A stretch of DNA of 64,000 nt from Roridomyces roridus (lineage: Eukaryota > Basidiomycota > Agaricomycetes > Agaricales > Mycenaceae): positions 1-64,000 of the forward strand of contig JARKIF010000068.1 in assembly GCA_029378245.1 (NCBI GenBank). The letters run 5' to 3'. Position 1 is the first letter of the stretch, and every line of letters begins with the position of its first letter. This document shows positions 44,292 to 54,325 of the stretch, piece by piece. The notes under the pieces are model-generated. The model saw only the letters and a program-made list of their open reading frames with translations, had not been told where the DNA came from and did not search any database. The position numbers and the translations under genes were made by a program.

Positions 44292-44587
44292 TGTAAACAA
44301 TACTCAGTCGGGCACACAATAGAGTGAACGGCTGTATTGAATACCTGTAAACAATACTACATCACTTGTAAGTAAGAGAGGTAGAAAGTGAAGAGAGAGA
44401 CAGACCTCAGTCGGGCACACAATAGAGTGAACGGCTGAGGTCTGCTCAAAGGAGCGGGGTTTATATAGGTAGGAGCTCCGCAGCATGATGCTGCGCCGCA
44501 GAACTACGGCGCAGCATCGAAGCCAGCGAGATTAAACCGATGTGAAAAGAAAGAGAAAATAGAAATGAGTCGAGCCACCTTCCAACA
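44292..44587 (-). repeat. 3' LTR of the copia element
   Basis: 296 bp, tgtaaacaatact at one end and cttccaaca at the other on the plus strand. It contains an internal duplication: tgtaaacaatact recurs at 44346, and a 30-bp block starting cagtcgggcacaca recurs at 44408. Confidence 0.93.
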
Positions 44588-44628
44588 CTCCCCCTGGCGA
44601 GAACTAAATCAATCGAAACTCCCCCTGG
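44588..44628 (-). promoter_or_regulatory. Polypurine tract, duplicated
   Basis: On the minus strand ccagggggag abuts the 3' LTR (44588-44597), and the same motif recurs about 30 bp upstream (44619-44628). The adjacent one should prime plus-strand DNA synthesis. Confidence 0.6.
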
Positions 44629-44630
44629 AG

Positions 44631-47600
44631 TCAAATCCTAACCGCTTCCTCATCCTCCGTAAGACCAAGCGCTCGCACAATTGAAAGATGTGCATCTCGG
44701 GGTAAAATCTTGGTGAAAATGTCGGCCAGATTTTCAGTAGATGGAACATGTTGCAGCTCAACATCGCCGGCAGCCACACGTTCGCGGATGTAATGCTCAC
44801 GTATATCGATGTGTTTCACGCGAGCGTGTCCCTTTGCGTCACGCGCGAGAGCCGCTGCACCAAGATTATCGCCGTAGAGAGTAGCTGGGCGTGGCTGGGG
44901 CATGTCCAGTTCTTCCAAGAAGCTGTACATCCACATGGCTTGTTTGGCGCTACGGGTCTGAGCGACGTACTCAGCTTCGACGGTTGACAGCGCAACTGTT
45001 GCCTGTTTCTTGGAAGACCACGAGACGGGACCACCGGACATCATGAATATCTCTCCAGACGTTGAACGACGTGTGTCCAAATCTCCAGCATAATCGGCGT
45101 CGTACCACCCAATGGGACGGATGCCGTTCCCTGAATCGCGGCGGTAGGTAATCTTGAAATCGAGTGAGCCTTTGAGGTATGCAAGGAGGTGCTGGACCGC
45201 CTTCCAGTGAGCCGGGCCGGGATTGGACAGAAATGCAGAGACTCGGTTAGCGGCAAAGGCAATATCGGGACGAGTGGTGTTAGCTGCATGTTGAATGGAT
45301 CCGACGGCCTCGCGATAGGGCTTGTCCGACATAAACACATGGTCTGCGGCGCTGCTCGGGCATTGGGATTTTGTCAACTCGATGCCAAGAGGAAGTGGTG
45401 TTGATTTGGGATTGCAGTCCGACATTCCGTAGCGCTCCAGAACACGCTCAAGGTACCCACGCGACGACACAGAAATTATACCGGCCTTGGCGTCGTATTG
45501 GATTGTCATGCCGAGGGAAGTGGAGGTACGCGGCACGTCGGTTACGTCGTAAACTGACTTGATTCCGGCTTGTGCCTCGTCTGCAGCTGCCTGAGTCGAA
45601 GAGATGCCGTCCAAGTCATCCGTGTATACACCAACAATCGAAACGCCAGCGTCGGACGACCTAATTCGGATGGAGGGATCGGCTCGCGAACGAACCCAAT
45701 CAAGTGCCGACAAGGATGACTCGAGGTGCTCGGCCCAGTTGCGCCCGGACTGCATCATGCCGTAGAGTGAGAGTTTCATCAAGCACACCTTGCCCTCCTT
45801 GCCAGGAACGATGAAACCAGGCGGCTGGCGCATATACACAACCTCCTTCATTTCGCTGTTGAGGTATGCGCTGACGACGTCCATCGCCCACATAACCCAA
45901 CCCGGCTCATTGACACAGATGGCCCACAACATGCGCAACCACTTGCAGTCAATGATATTCGCTCCGGGTGGAGGGTCAACGAGTTCCCACACCTCACGGC
46001 CAATTAGAGACCCGTACTCCTTCTCCATTGGTGCTAGCCAGATCTCGGGATGCTTCATAGCCTCCACGAAATTCCTGGGGACCACTGGAGTTGAATTGGT
46101 GAAGGCAGCATAGCCGCGTGGATTTGGCTTCTCGGTGTCCGTTGCCCAATTCTTCCCAGCGCGTTTTGCCGCAGCCTCATCGGCTTGTGATTGCTCGGAA
46201 GCTCGGATAGCCTCGGTGGGTTTGGGATTGCGAGTGGAGCGGCGGAGGATAGGTGCAGCGAGTGGTGCCGGGGCAGGGACAGGTGCGGGAGCCACAGTAG
46301 CCACAGGATGTAATGTAGGAACAGGATTAGTTGCGGCTGCGTTGGACGTGTCGGAAATTGGAACGTGCGCTACTTCCTCTTCCTCTGAATCCTCTCCTCC
46401 AGCTACCTCCAAATCTCCCCCTGCTGGAGGAAGGGTTCGATTTCCAATGCCCTCCTCGAAGATCACATCGCGAGCGTTGATGAGTTTACGCTGAGAGGGA
46501 ATCCAGAGACGGTAGCCAGCAGTTCCGTTATAGCCGACAAGCACTGCTTTGACAGATCGTGGGTTCAGCTTGCCGCCGGCGGCCTCAATGGGAATAATCT
46601 TGGCATATGCCGTTGATCCGTAAGCACGTAAGTGCGACACGTCTGGCTTCCTCCCATGATACATTTCGTAGGGTGTCTTCCCTCCTGCACGCCGACGAGG
46701 ATGAAACCACTGCAAATATCTCGCGGCATCGAACGCCGTCGGCCACATGCTCTTCGGAAGCCCCGCATCGAGAAGGAGACAGCGACCAAACTCGACTGTG
46801 GTCCGAATACCGCGCTCCGCGACGCCGTTCTGGGAAGATGAGTGGGGTGTGGTGACTTCTATGATCATACCTGCTTGGCCGCAGAACTCCTCCCACAGGT
46901 GATTGATCCACTCTCGCCCTCCATCGACTCGGATCCGTTTCAGCTTCCTTTCCGTCTGCGTTTCGACCTCGGCTTTGTACAGCTTAAACGCCGCAAGGGT
47001 CTCTTCGCCGGTTTTGTGCGCAAGATAATAAGTCCAGGGTGCGCCCGTGTGGCCTTCGACAATATGGAAAAGCCAGCGTTTGCCGCCAACGGATGTGACT
47101 TGTGCTGGACCCCACAAATCCAGGTACGAACGCTCGCCTATCTCTTTCTCAACCTCATGGCCACCATCGAAAGGGCGTCGTGCGTGCTTTCCGAGAATGC
47201 AATCCTCGCACATCCCATTCATCTCCTCGCCTCGCACATGCAACCCATCAACATGCCCGCCCGTAATGAGAGCGTCGATGCCTGTATTCCCTAGGTGGCC
47301 GAGTCTGCGATGCCATGTTCCCTTGTCTGCGGGAACATCGCGGGATTTTGCCACCCAAGCAGTGGTTGGTGGTGCATCGTCGAATTTCACAACGTACATT
47401 CCATTCATCAACACCCCTTCAAACAGAAGTGAGCCGTCCTTTCGTTTGAATATCGCTTTACTGTCGCCAAACTCTACTGAAAATCCACGAGAGTCAAGCT
47501 TGGGCACGGAGATCAAGTTGGCACGGATATCGGGGGTGTGGATAGCATCGAAAGAAATCTCCATTGTCCGGCCACGGTACGTCAGCGTCTTGCGCACGAT

Positions 47601-49337
47601 GCCCGTGGCTAAAATACGAAATTTCGAGCCCTCGGCTGCGTTCCCCTCACGGGATTCAACAGGATGGTAATCTGCAAAGTCCTCGCGTCGTGAAAAACAG
47701 TGTTCTGTGGCTCCCGAATCAACGACGGTGATTCCAGGGAGCGAGGGTGGAGACTCCACGGCCAATGCATGTACCACAGGCAAGTGATCATCCGGACTAT
47801 CACGCCCCTCGTTGTCGCTGTCTGAATCATGGTCATCCGAATCGTGGGTATCCCAGTCCTCGGGGTCATCGTCAAGTGGAACACCCAGAACCCGTCGCCG
47901 ATGTTCGGCATACCATGCGACTAAATCGTAGTCGGAATCACGGATGAAACGGGTGGATATGGGTACGTCCTCATCAAGCATGTTGTCCATGATGATATGC
48001 TGAGTGTCGGATATCTGGTAGACGAGGAATCGTGGCGCGTCTTGAATGTCTGCATCACCGGGATACGGCTGCCCAGCTTGGAGAAATGCTTCTGCGGCAA
48101 TCTGGGGAACACCATGTGATTCATTATACGGTGTGTCGTCTATGGCTTCGGTTGCAACGGAAGATGATAGGTTTGCACGTCTATCCGGCAGGGTGACAGT
48201 GATGGTTGACTCCGCGGCTTCAGTCCACGACATGAGTGACTCGGGGGACACCAAGACCTCTTCGCCACCAAAATCCACGGCCTGGATACCTGTCTCGTCA
48301 TACACGTTGACAGCAGCCTCGGGGATCGTCCAAGCCGTAAATGCAATGGTATCAACGTTGTTCGCAACAACAGGTGCGCGCTTTCCTTTCCACCATGCCG
48401 GCCACTGTCCTTCCTTCCCTCCGCCAGGCCAGAAGCAATCATTGATTGTGTGGCCTTTGCGGCCTTGTGCGCCGCACTGTGGATTTGCGCACACAAGGTT
48501 CTTGCGTGCCGCACGGCGGGCTTCACGGCTATTGTTGAGTGTATTTACAACCAGAGCAGCTGCGGGACTGGTGGATACTGAGGACGGTACACGATTGAGA
48601 CGATCCGCGTGCATGGTTACGAAGCTGATAACTTCGGCAGAAGTCGGGAATGTATACAGGACGGGGACGACATTATCCCATTCTTCGCCCAGGAGCGAGA
48701 TGAAAATTGTACGGAATCCGTTGTCGTCGATTGATGCACCCATGTCGTTCGCCGCTTGCCACAACATACGCACGCGAGCAATATGCTCGAGCATCGGAGT
48801 ACCTGGCACAAGATAGGCGGTGTGCAGGTCCCGTAGCGCATTGACAAGTCCAATACCAGTTTTCTTGTTGAAGTTATCATCAAGGGACTTGAGCGCCCCC
48901 ACGGCGGTCCCATCACTGTTCAGTCCGAGCCCAACAGGATTTTTCACATTCAACACGAGCAACGCGACGGCCATAGCGTCGCGATGCATGAATTCCTCAT
49001 GTGAAGGACTTGTTGAGAAAATGGAAGTGGGCTCGGGGGGAAGGGGAACTGCCGTGGGCTGCGCGGCAGCCGTTGTCGTTGGCGCTGTTCCGGTAGTAGT
49101 TGTTGCTGGTTGTGTCGTGGTAGTGGTGGCCGGCGGCTGCGTCGTACCCGCAGGTGCCGATTGAGTCGGTCGGGCCGGCATCTGCGGCCCGGGATCGGTG
49201 ATCGTGCCGTCAAAGTAACCACCCAAGCCACGGGCTTTGGCGAGGGCCAAGATCTTGGTTCTAAAACCGGAGTATCCTGTACCGTCAAATTTCTCCCCAT
49301 CTGGAAGCATCGGTACGCCGGTAGAATTCGAAGACAT
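44631..49337 (-). CDS. Copia Gag-Pol polyprotein, 1568 aa, RT fingers deleted
   Basis: One uninterrupted minus-strand frame. Order: Gag (residues about 1-270), a zinc-knuckle-like CANPQCGAQGRKGHTINDC (C-x4-C-x7-H-x4-C, not the usual C-x2-C-x4-H-x4-C), aspartic protease VVDSGATEHCF, and integrase with an HHCC region (HRRLGHLGN.., CEDC) and catalytic D, D, E (DLWGP.., VDGGREW.., NGVAERG). Reverse transcriptase has MDVVSAYLN and the active-site YTDD; RNase H has DADYAGD and STVEAEYVA. After IIDCKW the next residues are LRMLWAIC, so the stretch that normally carries the K-x-R-Y-K-A-R-L-V-A-type fingers motif (about 45-50 residues) is missing, in frame, at about 45938. Integrase and protease look intact. 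Confidence 0.92.
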   Translation of the reverse strand: MSSNSTGVPMLPDGEKFDGTGYSGFRTKILALAKARGLGGYFDGTITDPGPQMPARPTQSAPAGTTQPPATTTTTQPATTTTGTAPTTTAAAQPTAVPLPPEPTSIFSTSPSHEEFMHRDAMAVALLVLNVKNPVGLGLNSDGTAVGALKSLDDNFNKKTGIGLVNALRDLHTAYLVPGTPMLEHIARVRMLWQAANDMGASIDDNGFRTIFISLLGEEWDNVVPVLYTFPTSAEVISFVTMHADRLNRVPSSVSTSPAAALVVNTLNNSREARRAARKNLVCANPQCGAQGRKGHTINDCFWPGGGKEGQWPAWWKGKRAPVVANNVDTIAFTAWTIPEAAVNVYDETGIQAVDFGGEEVLVSPESLMSWTEAAESTITVTLPDRRANLSSSVATEAIDDTPYNESHGVPQIAAEAFLQAGQPYPGDADIQDAPRFLVYQISDTQHIIMDNMLDEDVPISTRFIRDSDYDLVAWYAEHRRRVLGVPLDDDPEDWDTHDSDDHDSDSDNEGRDSPDDHLPVVHALAVESPPSLPGITVVDSGATEHCFSRREDFADYHPVESREGNAAEGSKFRILATGIVRKTLTYRGRTMEISFDAIHTPDIRANLISVPKLDSRGFSVEFGDSKAIFKRKDGSLLFEGVLMNGMYVVKFDDAPPTTAWVAKSRDVPADKGTWHRRLGHLGNTGIDALITGGHVDGLHVRGEEMNGMCEDCILGKHARRPFDGGHEVEKEIGERSYLDLWGPAQVTSVGGKRWLFHIVEGHTGAPWTYYLAHKTGEETLAAFKLYKAEVETQTERKLKRIRVDGGREWINHLWEEFCGQAGMIIEVTTPHSSSQNGVAERGIRTTVEFGRCLLLDAGLPKSMWPTAFDAARYLQWFHPRRRAGGKTPYEMYHGRKPDVSHLRAYGSTAYAKIIPIEAAGGKLNPRSVKAVLVGYNGTAGYRLWIPSQRKLINARDVIFEEGIGNRTLPPAGGDLEVAGGEDSEEEEVAHVPISDTSNAAATNPVPTLHPVATVAPAPVPAPAPLAAPILRRSTRNPKPTEAIRASEQSQADEAAAKRAGKNWATDTEKPNPRGYAAFTNSTPVVPRNFVEAMKHPEIWLAPMEKEYGSLIGREVWELVDPPPGANIIDCKWLRMLWAICVNEPGWVMWAMDVVSAYLNSEMKEVVYMRQPPGFIVPGKEGKVCLMKLSLYGMMQSGRNWAEHLESSLSALDWVRSRADPSIRIRSSDAGVSIVGVYTDDLDGISSTQAAADEAQAGIKSVYDVTDVPRTSTSLGMTIQYDAKAGIISVSSRGYLERVLERYGMSDCNPKSTPLPLGIELTKSQCPSSAADHVFMSDKPYREAVGSIQHAANTTRPDIAFAANRVSAFLSNPGPAHWKAVQHLLAYLKGSLDFKITYRRDSGNGIRPIGWYDADYAGDLDTRRSTSGEIFMMSGGPVSWSSKKQATVALSTVEAEYVAQTRSAKQAMWMYSFLEELDMPQPRPATLYGDNLGAAALARDAKGHARVKHIDIREHYIRERVAAGDVELQHVPSTENLADIFTKILPRDAHLSIVRALGLTEDEEAVRI

Positions 49338-49453
49338 GTCTATAGAAGCAACAGCAACAGATATATGATGCGAGTATTTGCTAGTCGTGAGCCGCTAGTT
49401 CAAGATTGTATGCGAGTATTCGGAGCAAGATTTAGGCAACGGGGCCCATAACC

Positions 49454-49749
49454 TGTAAACAATACTCAGTCGGGCACACAATAGAGTGAACGGCTGTATT
49501 GAATACCTGTAAACAATACTACATCACTTGTAAGTAAGAGAGGTAGAAAGTGAAGAGAGAGACAGACCTCAGTCGGGCACACAATAGAGTGAACGGCTGA
49601 GGTCTGCTCAAAGGAGCGGGGTTTATATAGGTAGGAGCTCCGCAGCATGATGCTGCGCCGCAGAACTACGGCGCAGCATCGAAGCCAGCGAGATTAAACC
49701 GATGTGAAAAGAAAGGGAAAATAGAAATGAGTCGAGCCACCTTCCAACA
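49454..49749 (-). repeat. 5' LTR of the copia element
   Basis: Same length and ends as the other LTR. On the minus strand a TATA-like cctatataaacc (about 49620-49630) is a plausible promoter for the element transcript. Confidence 0.93.
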
Positions 49750-49754
49750 CCAAC

Positions 49755-51182
49755 CCATCGCGTCAATCCGATTCCTACCAGCGCAAATCCCAACGAACCC
49801 TGATATAGATAAGATATCGAATGTGCATCTTGAGTTCTATTTCTCCGACAATCCCTTCCTTTGTCTTTTTCTTGTTCTTCTTTTCCTCTACGCGTGGCCC
49901 CCGGTTCCGCCCTGATAGAAATTCAACATTTGCGGTGAGTGGCACAAATCTGAACCTGTCCGTGTGAGCCCATGGCCAGATAGCAAGGATCTACGGTTTC
50001 TGCCACTGCCAATCAGGGGGATTTGCGCTCGACTGGAAGTGGGGTAATAATCCGGGTGACGTCGACGACGTCGTTCTTGAATTGAATCCTCCATCAAGTT
50101 CAACATTGGGTTGTATTCATGAAACGCCGGAGTCCAGTGCTCTGAACGCACACAGGCACATGCAAGTTAGCTCAGTCCGTCTCTTTCCGCTACTATACTT
50201 ATGTATGATGAAAGACCCCAGGGGTGGCGGCGTGCTCCCAGCGGGGATCCGAACTCGACTCCATAGCCAGCAATTCCAATTCGGTACCGGCTGTCACCGT
50301 CATCATTCCAGGGGCACGTTCAATTTTCCCATCGGATTTCGCTGTGGGTCGTACCCTCTTCGTCATACCAGCGTAGGCATCGCAAATTCAGGTCCGCAAG
50401 GTCTATCCAAGGCCTATCTAATCTACTCCTAATTTTATGCGCTCCAGGACCAAAACCAAGACCCAGGTACCGACGGGGAGCCATGCCGCTTTACATACAA
50501 TGCTTACTTGCATCGTGGCTGCTAATGCCATGGTTTGGAGGAATTCCACCGGGAATCCAGGTGGATGATACCGTGAGTCGGTCAGTGAGTACACGGCGCG
50601 CGGGCAGACTACTATCCTGGTCAGGTCAGGGTCGCAGAGATGAGCTGAAAAAAAGGCAAGAAGGCGAGTCGGAAATCCGGTTGTGCCGTTTGCAAGCGGC
50701 TTGCTTGCGATGTCGGATCACAGTTGGGAGTTCGCCGGCCGAATAGCATCTGATCCTCCAGGGTAAGTTTAGCCCTGGGAACCAGAACCGAGTTCGCCTT
50801 CATCGCTTCAGCTTCCATTCGGACCGAAGTGCCCGCGGCGTATTGTTTCGTTCCCGAGATGAGTTGTGCATTTGCCATGCCTTCACGAGTCGTGAAGGAG
50901 GGAATGCTCCCGAAACGGAGTCTTTTTCTCTGCTACGTCGCCTGGGTGGCACGAACTCGTCGTGTTCAAGAATATAGTCTGTTTTTTCCTTGCGATGTGC
51001 ATCTACCATGTGTCTGGCACGCATCTCGGCCGCAGCGGGTACAACGCAAAAACGCTAAAAGTACAAAGGCTATCTCCGCTAATTCAATTCAATTTGTGCT
51101 AAGTAAATGTATATACAGTACATTCAGGTCGTTCAAGAAATCGTCGAGTCATCCAAGAAAAACATGTCCAAGAGCACTCCTT
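49755..51182. other. Stretch without recognised gene
   Basis: Open frames of 60-130 codons on both strands (for example plus 50082-50432, plus 50829-51230) show no domain or splice continuity. No repeat structure stood out. Confidence 0.4.
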
Positions 51183-51961
51183 CTACGCCGGCTTGACAGT
51201 CGAGGACCTAGCCGTATCAGCTTCCGGTAGCCCCTTCTCCAGATCCGAGGCACTCCCGCTCCTCTTCTGCTCCTGCTCCGCCGGGTTCTTGAGCACCGCA
51301 GGGACGACGGGGGCCCACCAATACACCGGATACCTCCTCTGCACGTTATTAATCAAGAGTGCCGACACGAGGATGAGTGTTGACGACAGCAACACCACGG
51401 GGAGGTAATACCACCCGATCGCAGTCACGTCGGGGTTGACGGCAGCGAGGAGGGCGGTGGCACCTGCGGGTGGGTGGGTCGTGGATGTGATCTGCATCGC
51501 GACGATGGCCAGGGAGGTAGAGAGGGAGCCTGCGAGCCAACGGAGTTGGTCGAAGCGGGAGGTAGTGGGGAGGAGGGCGAAGAGTTTTGTTATGCAGACG
51601 CCGATGAGGGCTGAGATAAAGTGCCCGCCTAGCAGGGCGCGTGGCTGGGCGAGGGGGGCCTCGATGGCGCCGTAGCAGAGGACGGCAGAGGCGCCCTGGA
51701 TGAGAGATGAACAAGAATCTGCGGGAGATATGATAGCCAACGTACGTAGCTCGCTATAATGGACGGGACGTTGCGCTCGATAAAATAGTGTGCATGGCCA
51801 AAAACGGCTTGGAGGATGGACAGGCCACCGAAGGCGCCGATGAAGGACCACAGCCAGACGATGTAGTCCGGGCGCTTGGGGGGTGGGGCGGCACGGTAGC
51901 CAAGCCAATGGGAGATCCAGGTAGGAAGGCGGGAGAGGACTGGTGGGCGTGACGGGGACAT
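51183..51961 (-). CDS. HPP-family integral membrane protein
   Basis: Two exons; the intron (about 51706-51755) joins ..IIASY to GASAVLCYGAIEAPLAQP. Four or more hydrophobic helices (WLWSFIGAFGGLSILQAVFG, LLGGHFISALIGVCITKL, SLAIVAMQI, YYLPVVLLSSTLILVSALLI). The family signature is present: THPPAGATALLAA. HPP proteins in plants and cyanobacteria have been linked to nitrite transport into chloroplasts; the fungal role is not known. N-terminal MSPSRPPVLSRLP, and an acidic Ser-rich tail (SGSASDLEKGLPEAD). About 240 residues, typical. Start 51961 is preferred over the upstream ATG at 51979; both are possible. Confidence 0.88.
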
Positions 51962-54325
51962 GATGGTGGAAAGAGTCAACCTGAAACGCGGCCTAATAAA
52001 CAGGTATAATTAGAGCCAGTCTTTTTTCGCATTGTAATCGCCGACTCCGCCGCCCGAGGGAGGCGTGCGTTTCCTGAGACTTACCTGCAGGGTGGCACAA
52101 AGCGAGCATGCGGGCGATGTGTATCAATTAGTCAAAGCTATATTTTGTCAGCCGGATCTACCGGCATCTCGGCAAAAATTCTGATCACGGAACTGTCGTC
52201 CCGAAAGCACATGACGCCGACGCCTGCAGGTTGAGAAGTCGCGGACGAGAACGGACTCGATGGCTTCGAAGAGTTCGGCGTTTACTCAGCGCGGGCCGAA
52301 TTCGGATCTAGCCGTGAAAAAGGGACGATCCCATTTTTGCCATCAACCACTCTTGGTTGCAAGTCGCCGTGAGACTGGGGTTTTTCGGGGGCATTGTACA
52401 TAGATTTCTGAAGCCACCCGGTCTGCAGCGTCTCCCCATCTACCGTGATTCAACTTGGCCACCCGAGGTCGGATATCCTCGCTCTCCGGGATCTTGAACA
52501 CTGTTGACTCATGCCCGGTTCAATTTTCTCGCAGCCTTCAACTCCACGTGCCCGGCTAGTAACCTAACCTCTTCTGAATTGTGTGGTGCGCACTGTCCGG
52601 TATCTCCTCCAAGTTCCGTTCACAGCTGATCCGGATTGTGTAGGTCCACCAGCTTCAAAGTTCAACCTTTCGCCGAAATTCTCAAGTGTTTAGGTCCGCG
52701 CCGACTAGTAGTGACTCAGTCACTCCTGAGTGTCAGACGTAAAGTGGTGTCCGAACCATCTCGCCACCGGCCTTTGCTTACTGTAAACAGGCACTAGTTC
52801 GCTCCGGAAAAAAACGGAGTCCTTGCTTCGCGTCTTCGAGGCTTCGACTCTTTCGGTAACTTGGCATTGTACTTGGTGTCCGTCGACCAGAGTACCCGGT
52901 GTGCCTGGCTGCGTCATCCATATTCCATACATCGCCTCGCCGACCGGCCGGCATGTTGAATCTTCTGATGAATCAGGTCGTCATTCTGATTTGATGTTGA
53001 AACTTGAATCAATGGCATTATTCTGCTCTCGAAAATCTGTTGAACCTCAGGGGCCACAAGTGCGCCACAGTGCGCTAACCTGTGTTGAAACTCCGTTGGA
53101 CTCCGATTCGTGGGTGGTTTTGATTGGAATTCGTTCATTGGATGCTCATGACACTCCACTCCGAAGATGAGATGAACGTGAGCGGCGGCGGAGGGCCACT
53201 TGCAGACGTCATGTTGAACTGATGCGTACTGACATAACACCGCGCTATGTCCGCGAATGACCGGATCGAAAATCAAACTTGGCAGTTGACATGTAAGGCA
53301 AGTACGAACCTCGATCAAAAAACTCGGGCGGGGAGCTCAACCCAGACTCGGAAGCTCTATCAATTTTCCACTACAGACACCGACGCCGACGTTGATTATT
53401 GTTTTTCTCCAAGGACCGCAAGACGCGCGGAGTTGAAAGGGTGATTCCGAGTCGAGCGAACGGCAACATGTGGCACGTGGTGGGGAGCGTGCTGCCGCCT
53501 GCGATCTATACCAAGACCAACAGCGCTCTTTCTGTATACCCGCTTCACAGGTAGATAATGATCCGGACTCACCTCATCCCTCCCCTCTACTTTTGAGAGA
53601 AGGCGCGAAGATCTCCGCGACGGAACATCAGCGTGTGAGTGCCCCTTGGCATAGATACTTCGTCTACCGTGGTCTGGAGGCTTGCCTTCCCGAGGGAGCC
53701 GGGACTCCGGCCGCCGGTGAACTACACAAAGGAAGCACCACGCGGAGTTGAACGGAACTCAGAATCATGGGTGGCTTCCCACTGGGAACAACTATTCGCC
53801 GTCTTTGACTAAGAGTCGGGGAGAAGAGTGCGCGCCTTTATGTTAATTGACGGTGGCGTGACTTTACTCGCTAGCAGATATCCAAGTCGAATTATATTAT
53901 CGGCGATCATGATCCGGACAATGGCGGGCTACAGGACCAATGGGAGCGAGTAAGGAGCCATCCATCACACACGCCGTGCCCAATTGGCGTTCACATGGCC
54001 CCAATGTCAAGCAAACCCCGCGTCGGTTGATAAGCCATACTCGCCCAATTGGGCTGGCTGACAATGGTCACTCGCACCAGGGTTGCCTATTATAGATTTG
54101 CCTGCTTCTGACAGAGGATTGTCTCCGACCTTGTGAGTCCTTGATTGTCCGGGTCTTCTTCCGCTCAACTTCCACTTCCGGAAACTCTTCGCACACACAA
54201 CAACTTGGACAGTTAACGGATCTGGTTTGGAGGATGGATAAAAGCCACTCGACTGTTCGATGGAGGACAGCAACAACCAACCCACCGAGCAACTCACCTG
54301 AAGCAACATCCTCTCCTCCTTCCTC
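51962..54325. other. 2.4-kb stretch without recognised gene
   Basis: Only weak open frames. Two places about 0.65 kb apart look distantly related: aactccgttggactccgattcgtgggtgg (about 53089) and gagttgaacggaactcagaatcatgggtgg (about 53746), suggesting an old dispersed or tandem repeat. The last about 90 bp are the promoter of the P450 gene. Confidence 0.4.

Larger units (their letters stand above)
44287..49754 (-). mobile_element. Ty1/copia LTR retrotransposon with target site duplication
   Basis: Two 296-bp LTRs (44292-44587 and 49454-49749) flank one long minus-strand ORF. LTRs read TG..CA, and the 5-bp direct repeat ccaac lies immediately outside both (44287-44291 and 49750-49754). Only one difference between LTRs was noticed (agaga versus aggga, about 44551 and 49713). 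A purine-rich tract (ccagggggag on the minus strand) abuts the 3' LTR, and ggttatgggcccc follows the 5' LTR as the likely primer-binding region. Order protease-integrase-RT-RNase H identifies the copia superfamily. The structure is complete at the ends, but the RT carries an internal deletion. Confidence 0.95.

Noticed and set aside
48046..48816. 256-codon plus-strand open frame within the copia element
   Set aside because: Antisense shadow of the Gag coding region; no independent features.
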